From Ryuthela nishihirai (lineage: Eukaryota; Arthropoda; Arachnida; Araneae; Heptathelidae), in the NCBI GenBank assembly GCA_038380435.1, contig JAWZYU010000017.1:25543283-25607282 (forward strand): a stretch of 64,000 nt of DNA, in the 5' to 3' direction. The notes under the pieces are model-generated. The model had not been told where the DNA came from. It was given only the letters and a program-made list of their open reading frames with translations, and searched no databases. Of this stretch, positions 10,599 through 22,045 are shown in pieces. Positions within the stretch are counted from its first letter, which is position 1; each line of letters begins with the position of its first letter. The translations under genes were made by a program, and so were the position numbers.

Positions 10599-10863
10599 GT
10601 AAGTGCAGTTCAGTTGTGCTTTGATAGCACGTGACCAATAACAATAGACTATAGTCGAAAGAGTTTAGTAAAAAATTTACGAATGGCTAGATCTGGATTA
10701 CGAAAGTCGAGAGAGAATAAGGGTACTCTGTTTCCTAAAATTTTTTTACACTTTTATAAGTGTTAAAAAGCAGTAAAATAATTTTTTAGCACCATTATAA
10801 ATTAGGTTGAACTACAGTAGTTAATAACTATAAGTACCGTGAACTTACTTTTTCTCTAGGTTG

Positions 10864-11251
10864 GGGGGGGGGGGAGGTGGCTCAGTCGGTACCGCGCCAG
10901 GCTCGTAATCTGTAGTTCCCAGGTTCGAGTCCCAGCTGGGTCAGCGTTTAGATTTATCTCCGCAAAATTCCCCGCCTTGCCCACGGTCAGTAGGGGACAC
11001 CGATGGGCTTGGAAATGCCGCCGTCCGCCGGATGAGACGTTAAGCCGTGGCCCCGTGTGCGGGAGAGACATAACCTGTGCACGTTAAAGAACACGCTGGA
11101 TGGCCTTGACGGGAGACTACCATCTGTCTCCTAACAGCTGTTCCAGTGGGTCCCCTCCCCCAACCTTCTCTGAGCCTTCGGGGTCCATGTGACCTGGCCA
11201 TTTAGCCCATGGTGTACAAAAAAGTGCCGCTCAGAGGTAAAACAACCCAAC
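10864..11251 (+). repeat. SINE-A inserted into the tail of an older SINE-A
   Basis: Full-length plus-strand SINE-A in intron 2 of gene 1. TSDs TCTCTAGGTTG lie at 10853-10863 and 11252-11262; the right one overlaps the GGTTGGG tail of the minus-strand SINE-A that follows, so this copy inserted at the end of a resident copy. Confidence 0.92.
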
Positions 11252-11256
11252 TCTCT

Positions 11257-11583
11257 AGGTTGGGTTGTTTTACCTCTGAGCGTCACTTTTTTGTACACAA
11301 TGGGTTAAATGGTCAGGTCACAAGGACTCAGAGAGTTCAGAGAAGGTTGGGGAAAAGGACCCAACCGATAGCTGTTAGAAGACCGAAGGAAGTTTCACGT
11401 CAAGGCCATCCAGCGTGTTCTTTAACGTGCACAGGGTAGAGCTTTCCCGCACACGGGGTGACGGCTTAATGTCCCATAGACAGACGGCGACTTTCCAAGT
11501 CCATCAGTATCACCTTTCTGACCGAAAGAAGGATGAGGGGTTAACGGAAATAAGCCTCAATGCTAGCATAGTTGAGACTTAAA
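11257..11583 (-). repeat. Older diverged SINE-A, tail-to-tail with the preceding copy
   Basis: Minus-strand SINE-A with many substitutions; the head region is degraded. Together with the copy before it, it forms an inverted pair of about 330-bp arms with almost no spacer, able to fold as a long hairpin in the gene 1 pre-mRNA. Confidence 0.85.
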
Positions 11584-11668
11584 ATCCTTTTTCTTAGGGT
11601 ATCTCTTCAAAAGTTTAAATGACTAACTTAGCGTCTTAAGAAACAGCATTACCCTTAATGGTTAGGTA

Positions 11669-12929
11669 CAGCCGCTCAAAAAAAAATATCTGAACACTAT
11701 GGTGGATTACAGAATTCAGAAAAAATGTCTGGCAACGATTTTTTTTAGAAATTAATGATCTGGCAACCTTCGTGTCATGTGATTACAGAATTCAGAAAAA
11801 ATATCTGGAGCGTGTACAGCAACTGTACACGCTCCAGTTACCGTTCACAGCAAACTGGAGCGTGTGCAGTTATTGCACACGCTCCAGTTTGATGTGAACG
11901 GTAACTGCACACGCTCAATATTTCTATGAGTAGGCCCACACAATCGAGGTTTTTGTGAGCTCACACGATCCAATGTGCTGTGAACATTAACCGCAACCGC
12001 TCCAGTTTGCTGCGAACGGTAACTGCACACGCTCAATATTTCTGTGAGTGGGCCCACACGATCCAGGTTTTTGTGAGCTCACACGATCCAATGTGCTGTG
12101 AACATTAACCGCAACCGCTCCAGTCTGCTGTGAACGGTAATTGCACACGCTCCATATTCATTGCATTATATATTCATACGCATTATATATATTAAAAAAG
12201 TATCCGAACACTATGGTGGATTACAGAATTCAGAAAAAATATCTGCAACGATTTTTTTTAGAAATTAGTGATCTGGCAACCTTCGTGTCACGTGATTACA
12301 GAATTCAGGAAAAATATCTGGAGCGTGTACAGCAACTGTACACGCTCCAGTTTGCTGTGAACGGTAACTGCACACGCTCAATATTTCCGTGAGTGAGCCC
12401 ACACGATCTAGTATCAAAATAATATGACCACCTACAGTCGCTCAAAAAAAGTATCCGAACACTATGGCTGATTACAGAATTCAGAAAAAATATCTGGCAA
12501 CGATTTTTTTTGGAAATTAGTGATCTGGCAACCTTCGTGTCACGTGATTACAGAATTCAAGAAAAATATCTGGAGCGTGTACAGCAACTGTAAACGCTCA
12601 ATATTTCCGTGAGTGGGCCCACACGATCCAGGTTTTTGTGAGCTCACACGATCCAATGTGCTGTGAACATTAACCGCAACCGCTCCAGTTTGCTGTGAAC
12701 GGTAATTGCACACGCTCCATATTCATTGCATTATATATTCATAGGCATTATATATATTAAAAAAGTTACCGAACACTATGGTGGATTACAAAATTCAGAA
12801 AAAATATCTGGCAACGATTTTTTTTTAGAAATTAGTGATCTGGCAATCTTCGTGTCACATGACACGAAGGTTGCCAGATCCCTAATTTCTAAAAAAATCG
12901 TAATGTTCGGATATTTTTTTGAGTGACTG
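11669..12929. mobile_element. Composite palindromic MITE complex
   Basis: The outer ends are MITE-1-like tips (CAGCCGCTCAAA at 11669, ..TTTGAGTGACTG before 12929) with TA on both sides. Inside are three or more partial MITE-1 halves, hairpins based on GGAGCGTGTACAGCAACTGT, and a 118-bp direct repeat (CACACGCTCAATATTTC recurs at about 11908 and 12026, with a variant near 12143). At 12415-12434 a segment ending AATAATATGACCACCTA matches the terminal repeat of the Tc1 copy at 46226. A shorter rearranged relative, in inverse orientation, is at 29817-30328. No coding sequence. Confidence 0.82.
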
Positions 12930-12931
12930 TA

Positions 12932-13340
12932 CGCAAGAAGAAGAAACTTTCTCTAAAGAATATCAGCACTTTTATTTGTTCATAGTAGCATGAAGGACCC
13001 CCAAAAATTCTTAATACCATGGATCCCATAGTTGCTTAATTCGTCCCTTCAAAGGCCAACGAACAGGAAATCCTGTTAGAGAAAGAGAGCTGTGTAAGAT
13101 GTCCAAGTCACAATGACACTGTCTTGCCTAAGACGCGGATCAATAAAGGAAAATATAGCCTTTGGAATTAGAGTTGAAAAGGAATCAATTTCATGACAAA
13201 AAAATTTTTTATTTTAAAAATATTTTTAATTTTAACTGTTCTGAAATTTTCTGCCTTACACGTCATGAATGTTTTCATGACGTATTCCCACGAAACTCTC
13301 GAATCTGAAATAAGCCAATGTTTTGTAATATGTGGGACAC
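12932..13340. other. No feature seen
   Basis: Intron DNA of gene 1 without a recognised repeat or exon. Confidence 0.5.
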
Positions 13341-13735
13341 AACCCCTGGGAGATTGAGTGGGGTTGTTTTATCATTAAATGACACTTTATTTATTGGTAC
13401 ACAATAGGCTAAATGGTTGGATTGTTCTACATCTGAGAGACAACATACGTAGAACACGAGATCTCAGCTGGAAGACAACGTAAATGAAACATCGATATCT
13501 TCTCCTGGATTTTGGGTCCTTTTATTAGACAACTGAGTTGGGTTCTTTTAGCTTTCAACAGCACTTTTATGCATACAATGGGCTAAATGACCAGGTCAAA
13601 AGGATCCAAAAAAAGAAAAGAATGATGGGGAAAGGGACCCACTGGAAAGCTATTAGGAGACAGATGGTAGCCTCTCGTTAAGGCCACTAAACTATTCTTT
13701 AAAGAGGACTAGATATGATTCTCCTGCACAAGGGG
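13341..13735 (-). repeat. Two degraded SINE-A fragments
   Basis: A short tail fragment (about 13350-13440, GGGGTTGTTTTATCATTAAA) and a longer one (about 13533-13735, GTTGGGTTCTTTTAG.., ..CAATGGGCTAAATGACC) on the minus strand. Both are diverged, and the second lacks the head because the following plus-strand copy begins there. Confidence 0.75.
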
Positions 13736-14117
13736 GATGGGGGTGGCTCAGTCGGTAGCGCGCCAGGCTCGTAATCTGCAGTTCCCAGGTTCTAGTCCCA
13801 GCTGGGTCAGCGTTGAGATTTATCTCCACAAAACTCCCCGCCCTGCCACGATCAGTAGGGGACACCGATGGCATAGGAAAGTCCGCCGTCCGTCGGATGG
13901 TATACTAAACCGTGTCCCCGTATGCAGGAGAGAGCCATGCCCTGTGCACGTTAAAGAACACGTTGGATGACCTTGACGAAAGGCTCACCATCTGTCTCCC
14001 AACAGTTGTTCCAGTATGTTCCCTCCCCCACCTTCATTGAGCCTTCGGGGTTCTTGTGACCTGGCCATTTAGCCCATGGAGTGCAAAAAAGTGCCGCTCA
14101 GAGGTAAAGCAACTCAA
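13736..14117 (+). repeat. SINE-A copy
   Basis: Plus-strand SINE-A with a complete tRNA-like head (GGCTCAGTCGGTAGCGCGCC, then CTCGTAATCTGCAG) and tail CAACTCAACTC. It interrupts the older minus-strand copy before it, giving an inverted head-on arrangement. Confidence 0.9.
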
Positions 14118-14479
14118 CTCGTCACTTTTCACTTTAATTATCAAGTTATGCTCTAATGTAGTAATTAATAATCTGTCTGAGGGAAGAAAAAGATTTCAAT
14201 TTTTATACCCACCCTATCTCCGCACCCGCCAACAACTGAAAAGGGATAGACAAGACAGATCTAAGGGAAGGGGGCCTTTCATCAGACAAGGGGGCCTTTC
14301 ATCAGAATGCTAATAATGGTAAAAGAGACAAAAAATTATTAAACATTTATATTTCATGCATTTTTCAAGAAAAATTTTAAAGACCTTTGAAACGAAGTGG
14401 GAAATGTTACACTGCATTGGAAATCCAGTCTCTTGCTTCCCCCCCCTCCCTCTCCACGATTTTTTTATAGCTCCAGGCC

Positions 14480-14660
14480 TGTATGAGTCTAAGTTGAACA
14501 TCCTATCCGACAGTTAACAGCTTTTCCAAGCTCATCAGTCTCCCCTTTCTCACCAATGGCAGACCAAGGGTTAGAGAGAAATTATACTAATGCAAGCACA
14601 GCACTCAAAAACCTGGGAACAGAAGATTAGGCTTGGCGTGATACTAACTGAGACTATTCT
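14480..14660 (-). repeat. Very degraded SINE-A fragment
   Basis: Matches the head-proximal half only (CATCCTATCCGACAG, TTTTCCAAGCTCATCAGTCT, AACCTGGGAACAGAAGATTA). It is one of the most diverged copies in the window. Confidence 0.6.
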
Positions 14661-14899
14661 CTCACACTGGCCCACATTCGGAAGGGAGAAATTGAAGGGA
14701 AGAGGAAGATCGAGCGACGAGTTCGGGCTTAATATCTCGAGATCAACTGGGGGGGGGGGGGGCAAAAATATCTCACACATCGTAAAAAATATTTGCATAT
14801 AAATGCATTCTGTTAAACCATTTCCTGATCCTTCCTATTACAAGCTGTTATAAACTTTAAAAAAATTATAATTATTTGATGACAAAGTTTAAATCTTAA

Positions 14900-15090
14900 T
14901 GTCCTATGGCCGAGTGTTTAGCACGCTTGGCTACTGATCTAAGGGACCTGGGTTCGAGCCCCGGGTAAGGCATGGATGTACGTGTCGTTTTCTCCTGAGG
15001 TAGGCAGACCTTCTACTATGGCATATAAACTGACAGGCTCCTGTCAGGCCTCTGTGGCAAGCAGCTGCTTGAGGGGGAATTTATTATTTT
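14900..15090 (+). repeat. SINE-B copy
   Basis: Head GTCCTATGGCCGAGTGTTTAG.. with T-arm GGGTTCGAGCCCCGGG, followed by an internally shortened body (the CCTGTCATCCTCACA block is deleted) and the usual GAGGGGGAATTTATT end. Confidence 0.88.
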
Positions 15091-15605
15091 ATTTATTACT
15101 TGTAACGAAAAAATTCTTCAAATAATATGTAGCAAGCGAAAAATTTTCTGAAATTCATTATAAACTCTAAGAGCGATTCAGTAATTAAAGAGACAGAATA
15201 CCTAAACAAATAATCAAAAGTTGATTAAAAAGTTGAAATTATAATCAAAGAAATTATTTGTACTTATTTAACATACTACCTATTTTTACTCATTATTTTT
15301 CCAATTTTTGAAAAATTACGACTGAACCTGACAAACCCTGGATCCAAACTCATCTTTATCAAGATTCTAAAAAATATTTATATTGATATTGCGCAGAAAA
15401 TGAGTAACTAAAACGCACTGTGTGTTGTTCAAATTTATATATGGAAGGCTCAATATAAAATGAAGTTATCGACCAAGCAATTGACAAATACGTTTGATTG
15501 ACGGTCATAAATTATTCTCTATTCTGCTGTGAAGTGCAGCATATGATGTACTTCGGTTATTTCAATTTGCAGTATATTGATGACATCTATATTCTCATCC
15601 TCTAG
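15091..15605. other. Intron 2 of gene 1, no other feature
   Basis: AT-rich intron sequence running into the polypyrimidine/acceptor TATTCTCATCCTCTAG. Confidence 0.5.
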
Positions 15606-15759
15606 GAATCCCTTATGCACCGCGAGGAGGATGCAGACCTCATCTTCCGACGGATCCTCCTCCTCCCTACCATGCCGACAATCCTGTATCGTCTGTCCTA
15701 TGTAGTGAGCAACAGCTTCTCAACAATCCAGGCATGGCGAACCTTTCCAACACCACAAG
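15606..15759 (+). CDS. Gene 1, cytoplasmic-tail exon with PPPPY motif
   Basis: Acceptor ATTCTCATCCTCTAG, donor AAG|GTGAGG. The carried-in G gives Gly, then IPYAPRGGCRPHLPTDPPPP, YHADNPVSSV.. to SNTT plus two bases. The PPPPY sequence fits the PPxY consensus bound by WW domains; in other membrane proteins such motifs recruit Nedd4-family ubiquitin ligases to control trafficking and turnover. That role is inferred from the motif alone. The exon ends in phase 2, completed by the first base of the 26266 exon. No stop occurs in this frame although the surrounding DNA is AT-rich, and the GC-rich composition matches the other gene 1 exons. Confidence 0.78.
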
Positions 15760-16895
15760 GTGAGGGAAAACAATCATAAAAGATCTTGCATCAACCTTTT
15801 TGAAGTTTACTCAAAGAAAGAATTTCGACTGTGTGGTGTAAATCAGTTGGGTAAGGCAGTGGTTTCCAAACTTTATATAATAACCCCCCCCCCCTCAGCT
15901 TAGCAAAGATTTCATTGTCCCCCCACCACCAACAACACCATTTCTTTAAGGAACTAACTACATCGGTTTACAAAAAATTAAGGTACAAAATAATTAAATT
16001 CCAGAAAATTTTTATAAGGTCGATTCTCTATAACTTTTAAAACAAGTCTTTTTTTTTTCTTTGAAAAATCTGATAGCACATAAAAAATCTCAAATATATA
16101 AATATCTGGATTTCGAATAATATTCGTTCAATCGTTCGTGAATATTTAACAATAACAATGTCACTCGCAAAAAAAACCCTCAGAAGTCAATTAAAACTTA
16201 GTAACGAGCATTGTATCAAAGTGTTTAATAAAATAAGTTTGCATTTTAGAACTTTGTGTGAAGAATTCTTTCACTATTCTTCAGTTTTGTATAAATTTCT
16301 TCAGACTGACATTGCTGTTGTTAAACATTCAAACTTCCATAACTCATTAAATACTGAACGAATAGTGTTCAAAATCGAGATATTGATTTATTTGATTGAG
16401 ATCTTTATCTGCAATCACATTTTTCGAAACAAACTTATTTTAGAAGCTACAGAGCTTTGACGTTAGCTTCCCATTGATATAATATAAAGTTGTTCCTTAA
16501 TTTATGGAAACCGGTATATTTTAACACTTGCTGAATGGAACAATAAACTGAACTTAAACAGTCGTCATGCGCAATGCAGAAGGGATGGACTTGGAGGGGG
16601 AGGGTTCTCTTGACACCCCCTTTTGAGAATAGTAACCGAATAAAAATATATAGAGGAAATAGATGCACAAGTTTTACATTTTTATGCTGTATATTTATAC
16701 CTTTTTAATAAATTTACGTGAACTTTTCTTCTGGTATTACGCGGCTTAGAAATTTTAACAGAAAATGAAAGCCTCTCAAACATCGTTAGTTTCCTGCCTT
16801 GAGAAAAAGGCAAGTGTAAAACCTGAACCTTAAACGACAACCTTGACATAACAGATGCCAGTAGATGATGAACATCTCCACTGAGTCATCTGATA
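15760..16895. other. Intron 3 start; possible hAT-like tip, otherwise nothing clear
   Basis: At about 15858 the sequence CAGTGGTTTCCAAACTTTAT resembles a hAT-type terminal repeat, but no matching end with an 8-bp duplication was found. A 100-codon AT-rich open frame at 16158-16460 has no family resemblance and I do not call it a gene. Confidence 0.35.
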
Positions 16896-17103
16896 CAGTC
16901 GCTCAAAAAAGTATCCGAACACTATGGCTGATTACAGAATTCAGAAAAAATATCTGGCAACGATTTTTTTTAGAAATTATTGATCTGGCAACCTTCGTGT
17001 TACGTGACCACCAGATAACTAATTTCTAAAAACAATCGTTGCCAGATATTTTTTCTGAATTCTGTAATCAGCCATAGTGTTCGGATACTTTTTTGAGCGA
17101 CTG
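16896..17103. mobile_element. Palindromic MITE-1 copy
   Basis: TA-flanked MITE-1 whose flanks continue the palindrome (CATCTGATA before, TATCAGATG after). The centre has lost part of the CGTGACACGAAGGTTGC block of the right arm. Confidence 0.9.
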
Positions 17104-17480
17104 TATCAGATGATACTTTAACCCTGTAACTCCAGCCTCCCTCCAATCCCACCACAACCACCCATCGGAAACAACACCCAGCGTGTGTTAGAAAAAAAAA
17201 TAATCATAAATATCGTTTTTCTTATTGTAGATATTCTTTATCTTTCGTTTTTACATTCACTGTAATGTACTGTTATGTCTTTATTATTGAAAAACTGTTC
17301 TTTTATATGACACATAAATACTGTATAATGGAAATAAAACAGTGGAGGAAATAAGGGTATTAATTTTGAGGCAGCGCTCCACCTCCCACTTTTACAATTT
17401 GCTTATTTTATTACGGGAGAAACATGTTTAGTTTATGCCGTCCTTTTTGAGAACGCAACCCCCGCGTAAATGAAATCATC
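17104..17480. other. No feature seen
   Basis: Intron DNA without a recognised element. Confidence 0.45.
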
Positions 17481-17830
17481 ATCATCCTCAAGCAGCCATG
17501 GGCTACGGAGGTCCAACCAGACTGTGCAATTTAGTTCTCCAAGCGTATCTGTCCTGAGCTACATCTGGCCACTGTAGACTAGTTCTAACAAGGTCTTGTT
17601 TGACATTGCCCAATGCATCCTAGGTCTCCCCCTCTTTCTGAGGCCTTTAGGCACACTGTTCATAACCCTATTCGCCAATCTATAATTATCCATACGGGCA
17701 ACGTGGCCAAACCAGCGGAGTCTCTCTCTCTCTGCACAATATGCTGCTTAAAGGAGGTTGCCGACTCCTTTGCCTAACCTCATCATTAGTTACAAAGCTG
17801 AACCACCTAATGCCCAAGATACTGCGTAAG
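17481..17830 (-). pseudogene. LINE 3' end: C-terminus of an endonuclease/reverse transcriptase ORF
   Basis: The minus strand encodes RLRWFGHVARMDNYRLANRV, MNSVPKGLRKRGRPRMHWA and, after a one-base frame change, NVKQDLVRTSLQWPDVAQDR, YAWRTKLHSLVGPP. The LRWFGHVARM.., R-GRP---W, V--DL and A-DR--W pattern is the C-terminal tail common to many non-LTR retrotransposon polymerases. The copy is 5'-truncated and frameshifted. A related plus-strand fragment is at 36430-36600. Confidence 0.75.
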
Positions 17831-18361
17831 CATATAGAATCAAAAACAAAACCGACTGTATACATATTAACCGTAGTTTTTTAAAAGAAATTTGTTAAAT
17901 GCCACTAAAACAGAAGGAAAAAGTATCGGAACGGCTTTCTGATTCATTCTCCCCCTCCCCTTTATTATTTTTCCTACATTCGCACTTTCACTGCAATATA
18001 TTCCTGTACGTTAATCTCTCAATAAACTCAACCTGAAGTTGAATATCCGCACCGATTTCACCCTACAAATGTACCACGACATTCATTGCCACAGTTGACA
18101 GCCATCAAACCCATTGCGAGTTAAGTTTTTATAAAGACACTCAAAGTATACACTAGGTTCTCTACCAACCGTGGTAGAAAGTTTTTTGGAAATTTAAATT
18201 TGGAATTATTCCTTATATTATTTTCTTTCTTTAGTATCATTCGTATGTTTATAACATTGCTTTCAATATAATTCTATATCGGCTGCAAAAATAGGGATGA
18301 TAGTAGGGCTATTTCCAGGACCTACAAATTTTTTTTGGCCATTTCTTTCCTTTATACGATA
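17831..18361. other. No feature seen
   Basis: Intron DNA, AT-rich, no recognised element. Confidence 0.45.
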
Positions 18362-18426
18362 AAAATTGTAACAAAGATCGTTAAGGCTACCGTTTTGCAA
18401 CCTCAGAAAAATCATTCAAAAAAATT

Positions 18427-18860
18427 TTGATCACCATCTATCCATTGATCTCCAAAGTCAATTCATTGAGGGGCCAGCTAGGCTCACTCCTTAGGAGAAA
18501 TTCCATTTTAATGATTGATCATACGCTTTTACTCTATATGATCATCAGACCGGCTATTCTCTATGTTTCACCCATATGGGCGAATACTACACCCACCAAT
18601 ATTCGTAAGATTCAGGTCTTACAGAACAAGATTTTGAGAACTGCGGTCGATGCCCCCTGGTTTGTCACTAACAGACAACTTCATGAAGACTTGGGCATCG
18701 ACCATATATATATAACGCACACATATTTTATATATACACATATAAAACGCATCTCAAAAAGTTTTTTTGAGGCTGTAAGCAATAATCCCAATGAGATTAT
18801 TTCTTCTCCGATTCTTTACGATCATACTGTTTTGAACAAATACAAGAGGCCTTAAACGGT
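18427..18860 (+). pseudogene. Jockey-type non-LTR retrotransposon fragment (RT C-terminus)
   Basis: The open frame encodes LRGQLGSLLRRNSILMIDHT, LLLYMIIRPAILYVSPIWAN, NIRKIQVLQNKILRTAVDAP, WFVTNRQLHEDLGI. The LLYK-IRP---Y--P-W, I--LQ--QNK-LR---APW and LH-DL-I series is characteristic of the region after the polymerase core in jockey-clade elements. Everything 5' of it is absent, as expected of a truncated insertion. About 300 bases downstream may be the element's 3' UTR. Confidence 0.82.
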
Positions 18861-19199
18861 AGCGTTCTCTGAGGAGACGTACCCGTTTTAGGTTTCTTAT
18901 ACAATTTTACTGCTATTTTTAGCTTTTCTTATGCTTGCCCTTAGGGGCCCACCTAAGGGTGGTTTACTTATATATTTTGTTCTTACTCATGCCAAATATG
19001 CATATCTTTATGATGGAGATGGTTAGGGGTAAAATTATTACCCGATACCTCGAATGTGATTATACGATCTGCGATCTATCCATCGAAATTGATACACACA
19101 TCAGTACGGGTACACCCATTAAAATGCCAAAGGGCCTACAAAACAGAAATATCTAGGGCAATTATTCTCATCTTTTTTTTTGCTCACGGCAAAAAAAGG

Positions 19200-19740
19200 T
19201 ATTTTTCGCTGTGAATACTCGGATACAATAAAAATTCAAGTTGGCAACACTACGGATGACTCGGCGCATGCGCAGTTTGCCTTCAATAATAGCCATTTCT
19301 GTAGAATCGTTTGTAAACGCAGAGCTATTCTGTACAAGTTGTGACGTGTATTGAGGTAAACCTTAAACAGCTAAGATTGTAACACGCCGTATGTGTTAGG
19401 GGCATGTTCTGTGTTCATTTTGGCTTTAACACTAAGATTTAATATGGATAAATTTTTGATTAAACGAAAAACGTTAGATGACAAATCAGTGACAGAACCA
19501 GCAACAAAATGTTTTATAAATATCCTTTTATCTGCAATATCATCCGTAATTGCGCAGCACGCCCCTTTGAGAACCACAGATTCTCGAAAGGCCTACAAGA
19601 ACCTTTATCCGACCTAGTGATGATACAAATAACGAAAGCTACAGTGGGATTGGACTTTCCAGTTTTTACTGTTTCCAAAGACTTTGAGATTCTCTAAATT
19701 AGCGCTAAAAGAGGAAATTCTCAGCAGAGGTAGATTCCAA
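19200..19740 (+). pseudogene. Possible 5' end of a hAT-type transposase gene with promoter-like leader
   Basis: From 19444 an open frame begins MDKFLIKRKTLDDKSVTEPA and stops at 19617. Openings like MDKFL-KRK are common at the N-terminus of BED-finger hAT transposases and genes domesticated from them, but no zinc finger or catalytic domain follows. Upstream, 19264-19273 reads GCGCATGCGC, an NRF1-like palindrome often seen in animal promoters. The identification is by resemblance of a short peptide only; an unrelated short open frame is possible. Confidence 0.35.
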
Positions 19741-19846
19741 AAAGTAACATTTCATTAACACCTCTCCAACTCTAAAAGAATTTCTAATTTATCACTAAAA
19801 ACAAAGAAAGTTGAAGACAACATCGCAGGACATAGCCAGGGTTGTA

Positions 19847-20062
19847 CAGTCGCTCAAAAAAGTATCCGAACACTAGGGTTGATTACAGAATTCAGGAAAA
19901 ATATCTGGCAACGATATTTTTTAGAAATTAGTGATCTGGCAACCTTCGTGTTACGTGACATGAAGGTTGCCAGATCACTAATTTCTAAAAAAAATCTTTG
20001 CCAGATATTTTTCCTGAATTCTGTAATCAACCCTGGTGTTTGGATACTTTTTTGAGCGACTG
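19847..20062. mobile_element. Palindromic MITE-1 copy
   Basis: TA-flanked MITE-1 with both tips intact. It sits directly beside an old SINE-A. Confidence 0.92.
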
Positions 20063-20065
20063 TAC

Positions 20066-20437
20066 TTGTTGGATTGCTATACCACTTGGTTGCACTTTTT
20101 GCGTACAATGGGCTAAATGGCCAGGTCACAAGGATCCCGAGGTCTCAGTGGGGTAAGGGAACCACTGGACAGCTTATAGGAGACAGATGGAAACCTCCCA
20201 TCAAGGTCATCCAGCTTATGCTTTAACGCACACAAGGGCGTTACTCCCCTGCATGCAGAACCACGGATTTACGTCGTATCCGACGGAAGGTGGCTTTTTC
20301 AAGCCCATCAGTGTATCCTTTGTAACCAAAGGTAGGAGTTTAGTGGAGGTAAAACTCGACGCTGGTACACGTGGGACTCGAACCATGGAACTACAGATTA
20401 CGAGCCTGACATGCTACCGATTAAGTCAAACCCTGCC
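20066..20437 (-). repeat. Old SINE-A copy
   Basis: Strongly diverged minus-strand copy covering tail to head (CAATGGGCTAAATGGCCAGG near the tail, CTACAGATTACGAGCCTGAC in the head). Confidence 0.85.
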
Positions 20438-20730
20438 CCATATAACCAGGAGGGACTTTTGCTTCTCCCTTTCCCATGATTTCTCTCAATCAATTCCCTT
20501 TCCCATGATTTTTCTAAGAAGATAAAAAAGTTATAATATTAATAGATTTAAGTAACTGTGCGTGTTAAATATTTTTAAGCCATTTATTAATGTTTTATGC
20601 GTAATTATATACTTTACAAAGACTAAATTGCAGATTTTCAAATATTTTTTTTCCACCGTTTGAGAGTAATAAGTCTAGAAAATGGAAAAAGTTTAATCTT
20701 TTAAATAGTACATTCATTACTGATGCTAGA

Positions 20731-21086
20731 GGGGCGGGGGTGGCTCAGTCGGTAGCGCGCCAGGCTCGTAATCTGTAGTTCCTAGGTTAGAGTCCCAGCT
20801 GGGTCAGCGCTGAGACTTATCTCCGCAAAACTCCCCGCCCTGCCCACGGTCAGTAGGGGACACCGATGGGACGTTAAGCCGTGGTTCCGTGTGCGGGAGA
20901 GCCATACCCTGTGCACGTTAAAGAAAACGCTGGATGGCCTTGACGGGAGGCTACCATCTATCTCCCAACAGTTGTCCAAATACGTCCCCTTCCCCAACTT
21001 TCTCTGAGCCTTCGGGGTCCTTGTGACCTGGCCATTTAGCCCATGGTGCAAAAAAGTGCCGCTTAGAGGTAAAACAACCCAACCCA
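20731..21086 (+). repeat. SINE-A with perfect 12-bp TSD
   Basis: Plus-strand copy flanked by ACTGATGCTAGA (20719-20730, 21087-21098). About 30 bases of the body between GACACCGATGGG and ACGTTAAGCC are deleted. It looks young apart from that. Confidence 0.94.
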
Positions 21087-21191
21087 ACTGATGCTAGAAA
21101 TTTGAAGTTTAGGTGGCAAAGTGTCGTTGTAAAGGGATTACAATGTCACTAATAACTTGCCCCTTTTCTCGCGGGATGCAAAATAAAACTA

Positions 21192-21297
21192 CAGTCGCTG
21201 AAATAAATGTCCGAACGCTATGGTTGATTATAAAATTTAGAAAAAAAATCGGGCAACGATATGTTTAGAAGCTGGGTCTGGCAACCTTCGTGTCACC
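21192..21297. mobile_element. MITE-1 half copy
   Basis: Only the left arm remains (CAGTCGCTGAAATAAATGTC.. to GGCAACCTTCGTGTCACC). Confidence 0.75.
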
Positions 21298-21536
21298 ACT
21301 GAAATCTGATTATTGGTATTATATATAACTAAAAATAATATTAGAAAATTAGCAACAGCTAATATTTTTAAATCAAAATTTAGACAGAATGTCCTTTATA
21401 TTGATCCTAAAATGTTTATTCATTTGAATAATAAATTTAGAATATTGAATAATATTTTTTTATAAAAAGCAATTTTAATTATTACACTTCAACTTATATA
21501 TTCATTAATGAAATAAGCATATAACTAGAGAGACAG
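21298..21536. other. AT-rich spacer, nothing recognised
   Basis: No feature was seen in this intronic stretch. Confidence 0.45.
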
Positions 21537-22045
21537 ATTGGGTTGTTTTACCTGTGTAAGGCACTTTTTTGGCTTGGAAAAGCAGCCGTCCGCCAAATGG
21601 GAAGTTAAGCCGTGGCCCCGTGTGCGGGAGAGCTATACCCTGTATATGTTAAAGAACACTCTGGATGGCCTTGACGGGAGGCTACCATCAGTCTCCCAAC
21701 AGCTGTTCCAGTATGTCTCCTCCCCCAACCTTCTCTGAGCCTTCGGGGGTCCATGTGGCCTGGCCATTTAGCCCATGGTGTGCAAAAAGTGCCGCTCAGA
21801 GATAAAACAACCCAACACAACACACAGTGGGTTCAATGGCCAGCTCACAAGGACTCCGAACGCTCACAGAAGATTGGAGCAGAGAATCCACTGGATGGCT
21901 GTTGGGGATAGATAGCCTTCCATCAAGCGTGTTCTTTAACGTGCACAGGGTATGCCTCTTCCGCATACGGAGAACTTTAACGTCCACAGGGTATGGTCCC
22001 CTATTGACCGTGGGCAAGGCGGGGAGTTGTGCGGAGATAAAGAAA
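21537..22045. repeat. Rearranged SINE-A cluster
   Basis: Begins with an inverted SINE-A tail (GGGTTGTTTTACCTGTGTAA), switches at about 21569 to a headless plus-strand body (GGCTTGGAAAAGCAGCC.. to AACAACCCAACAC), then from about 21828 to a degraded minus-strand copy that ends where the 38-bp minisatellite starts. Foldback or template-switch rearrangement is inferred. Confidence 0.75.

Noticed and set aside
16158..16460. 100-codon AT-rich open frame in intron 3 of gene 1
   Set aside because: Low-complexity Ile/Leu/Lys-rich peptide with no family features; expected by chance in such DNA.
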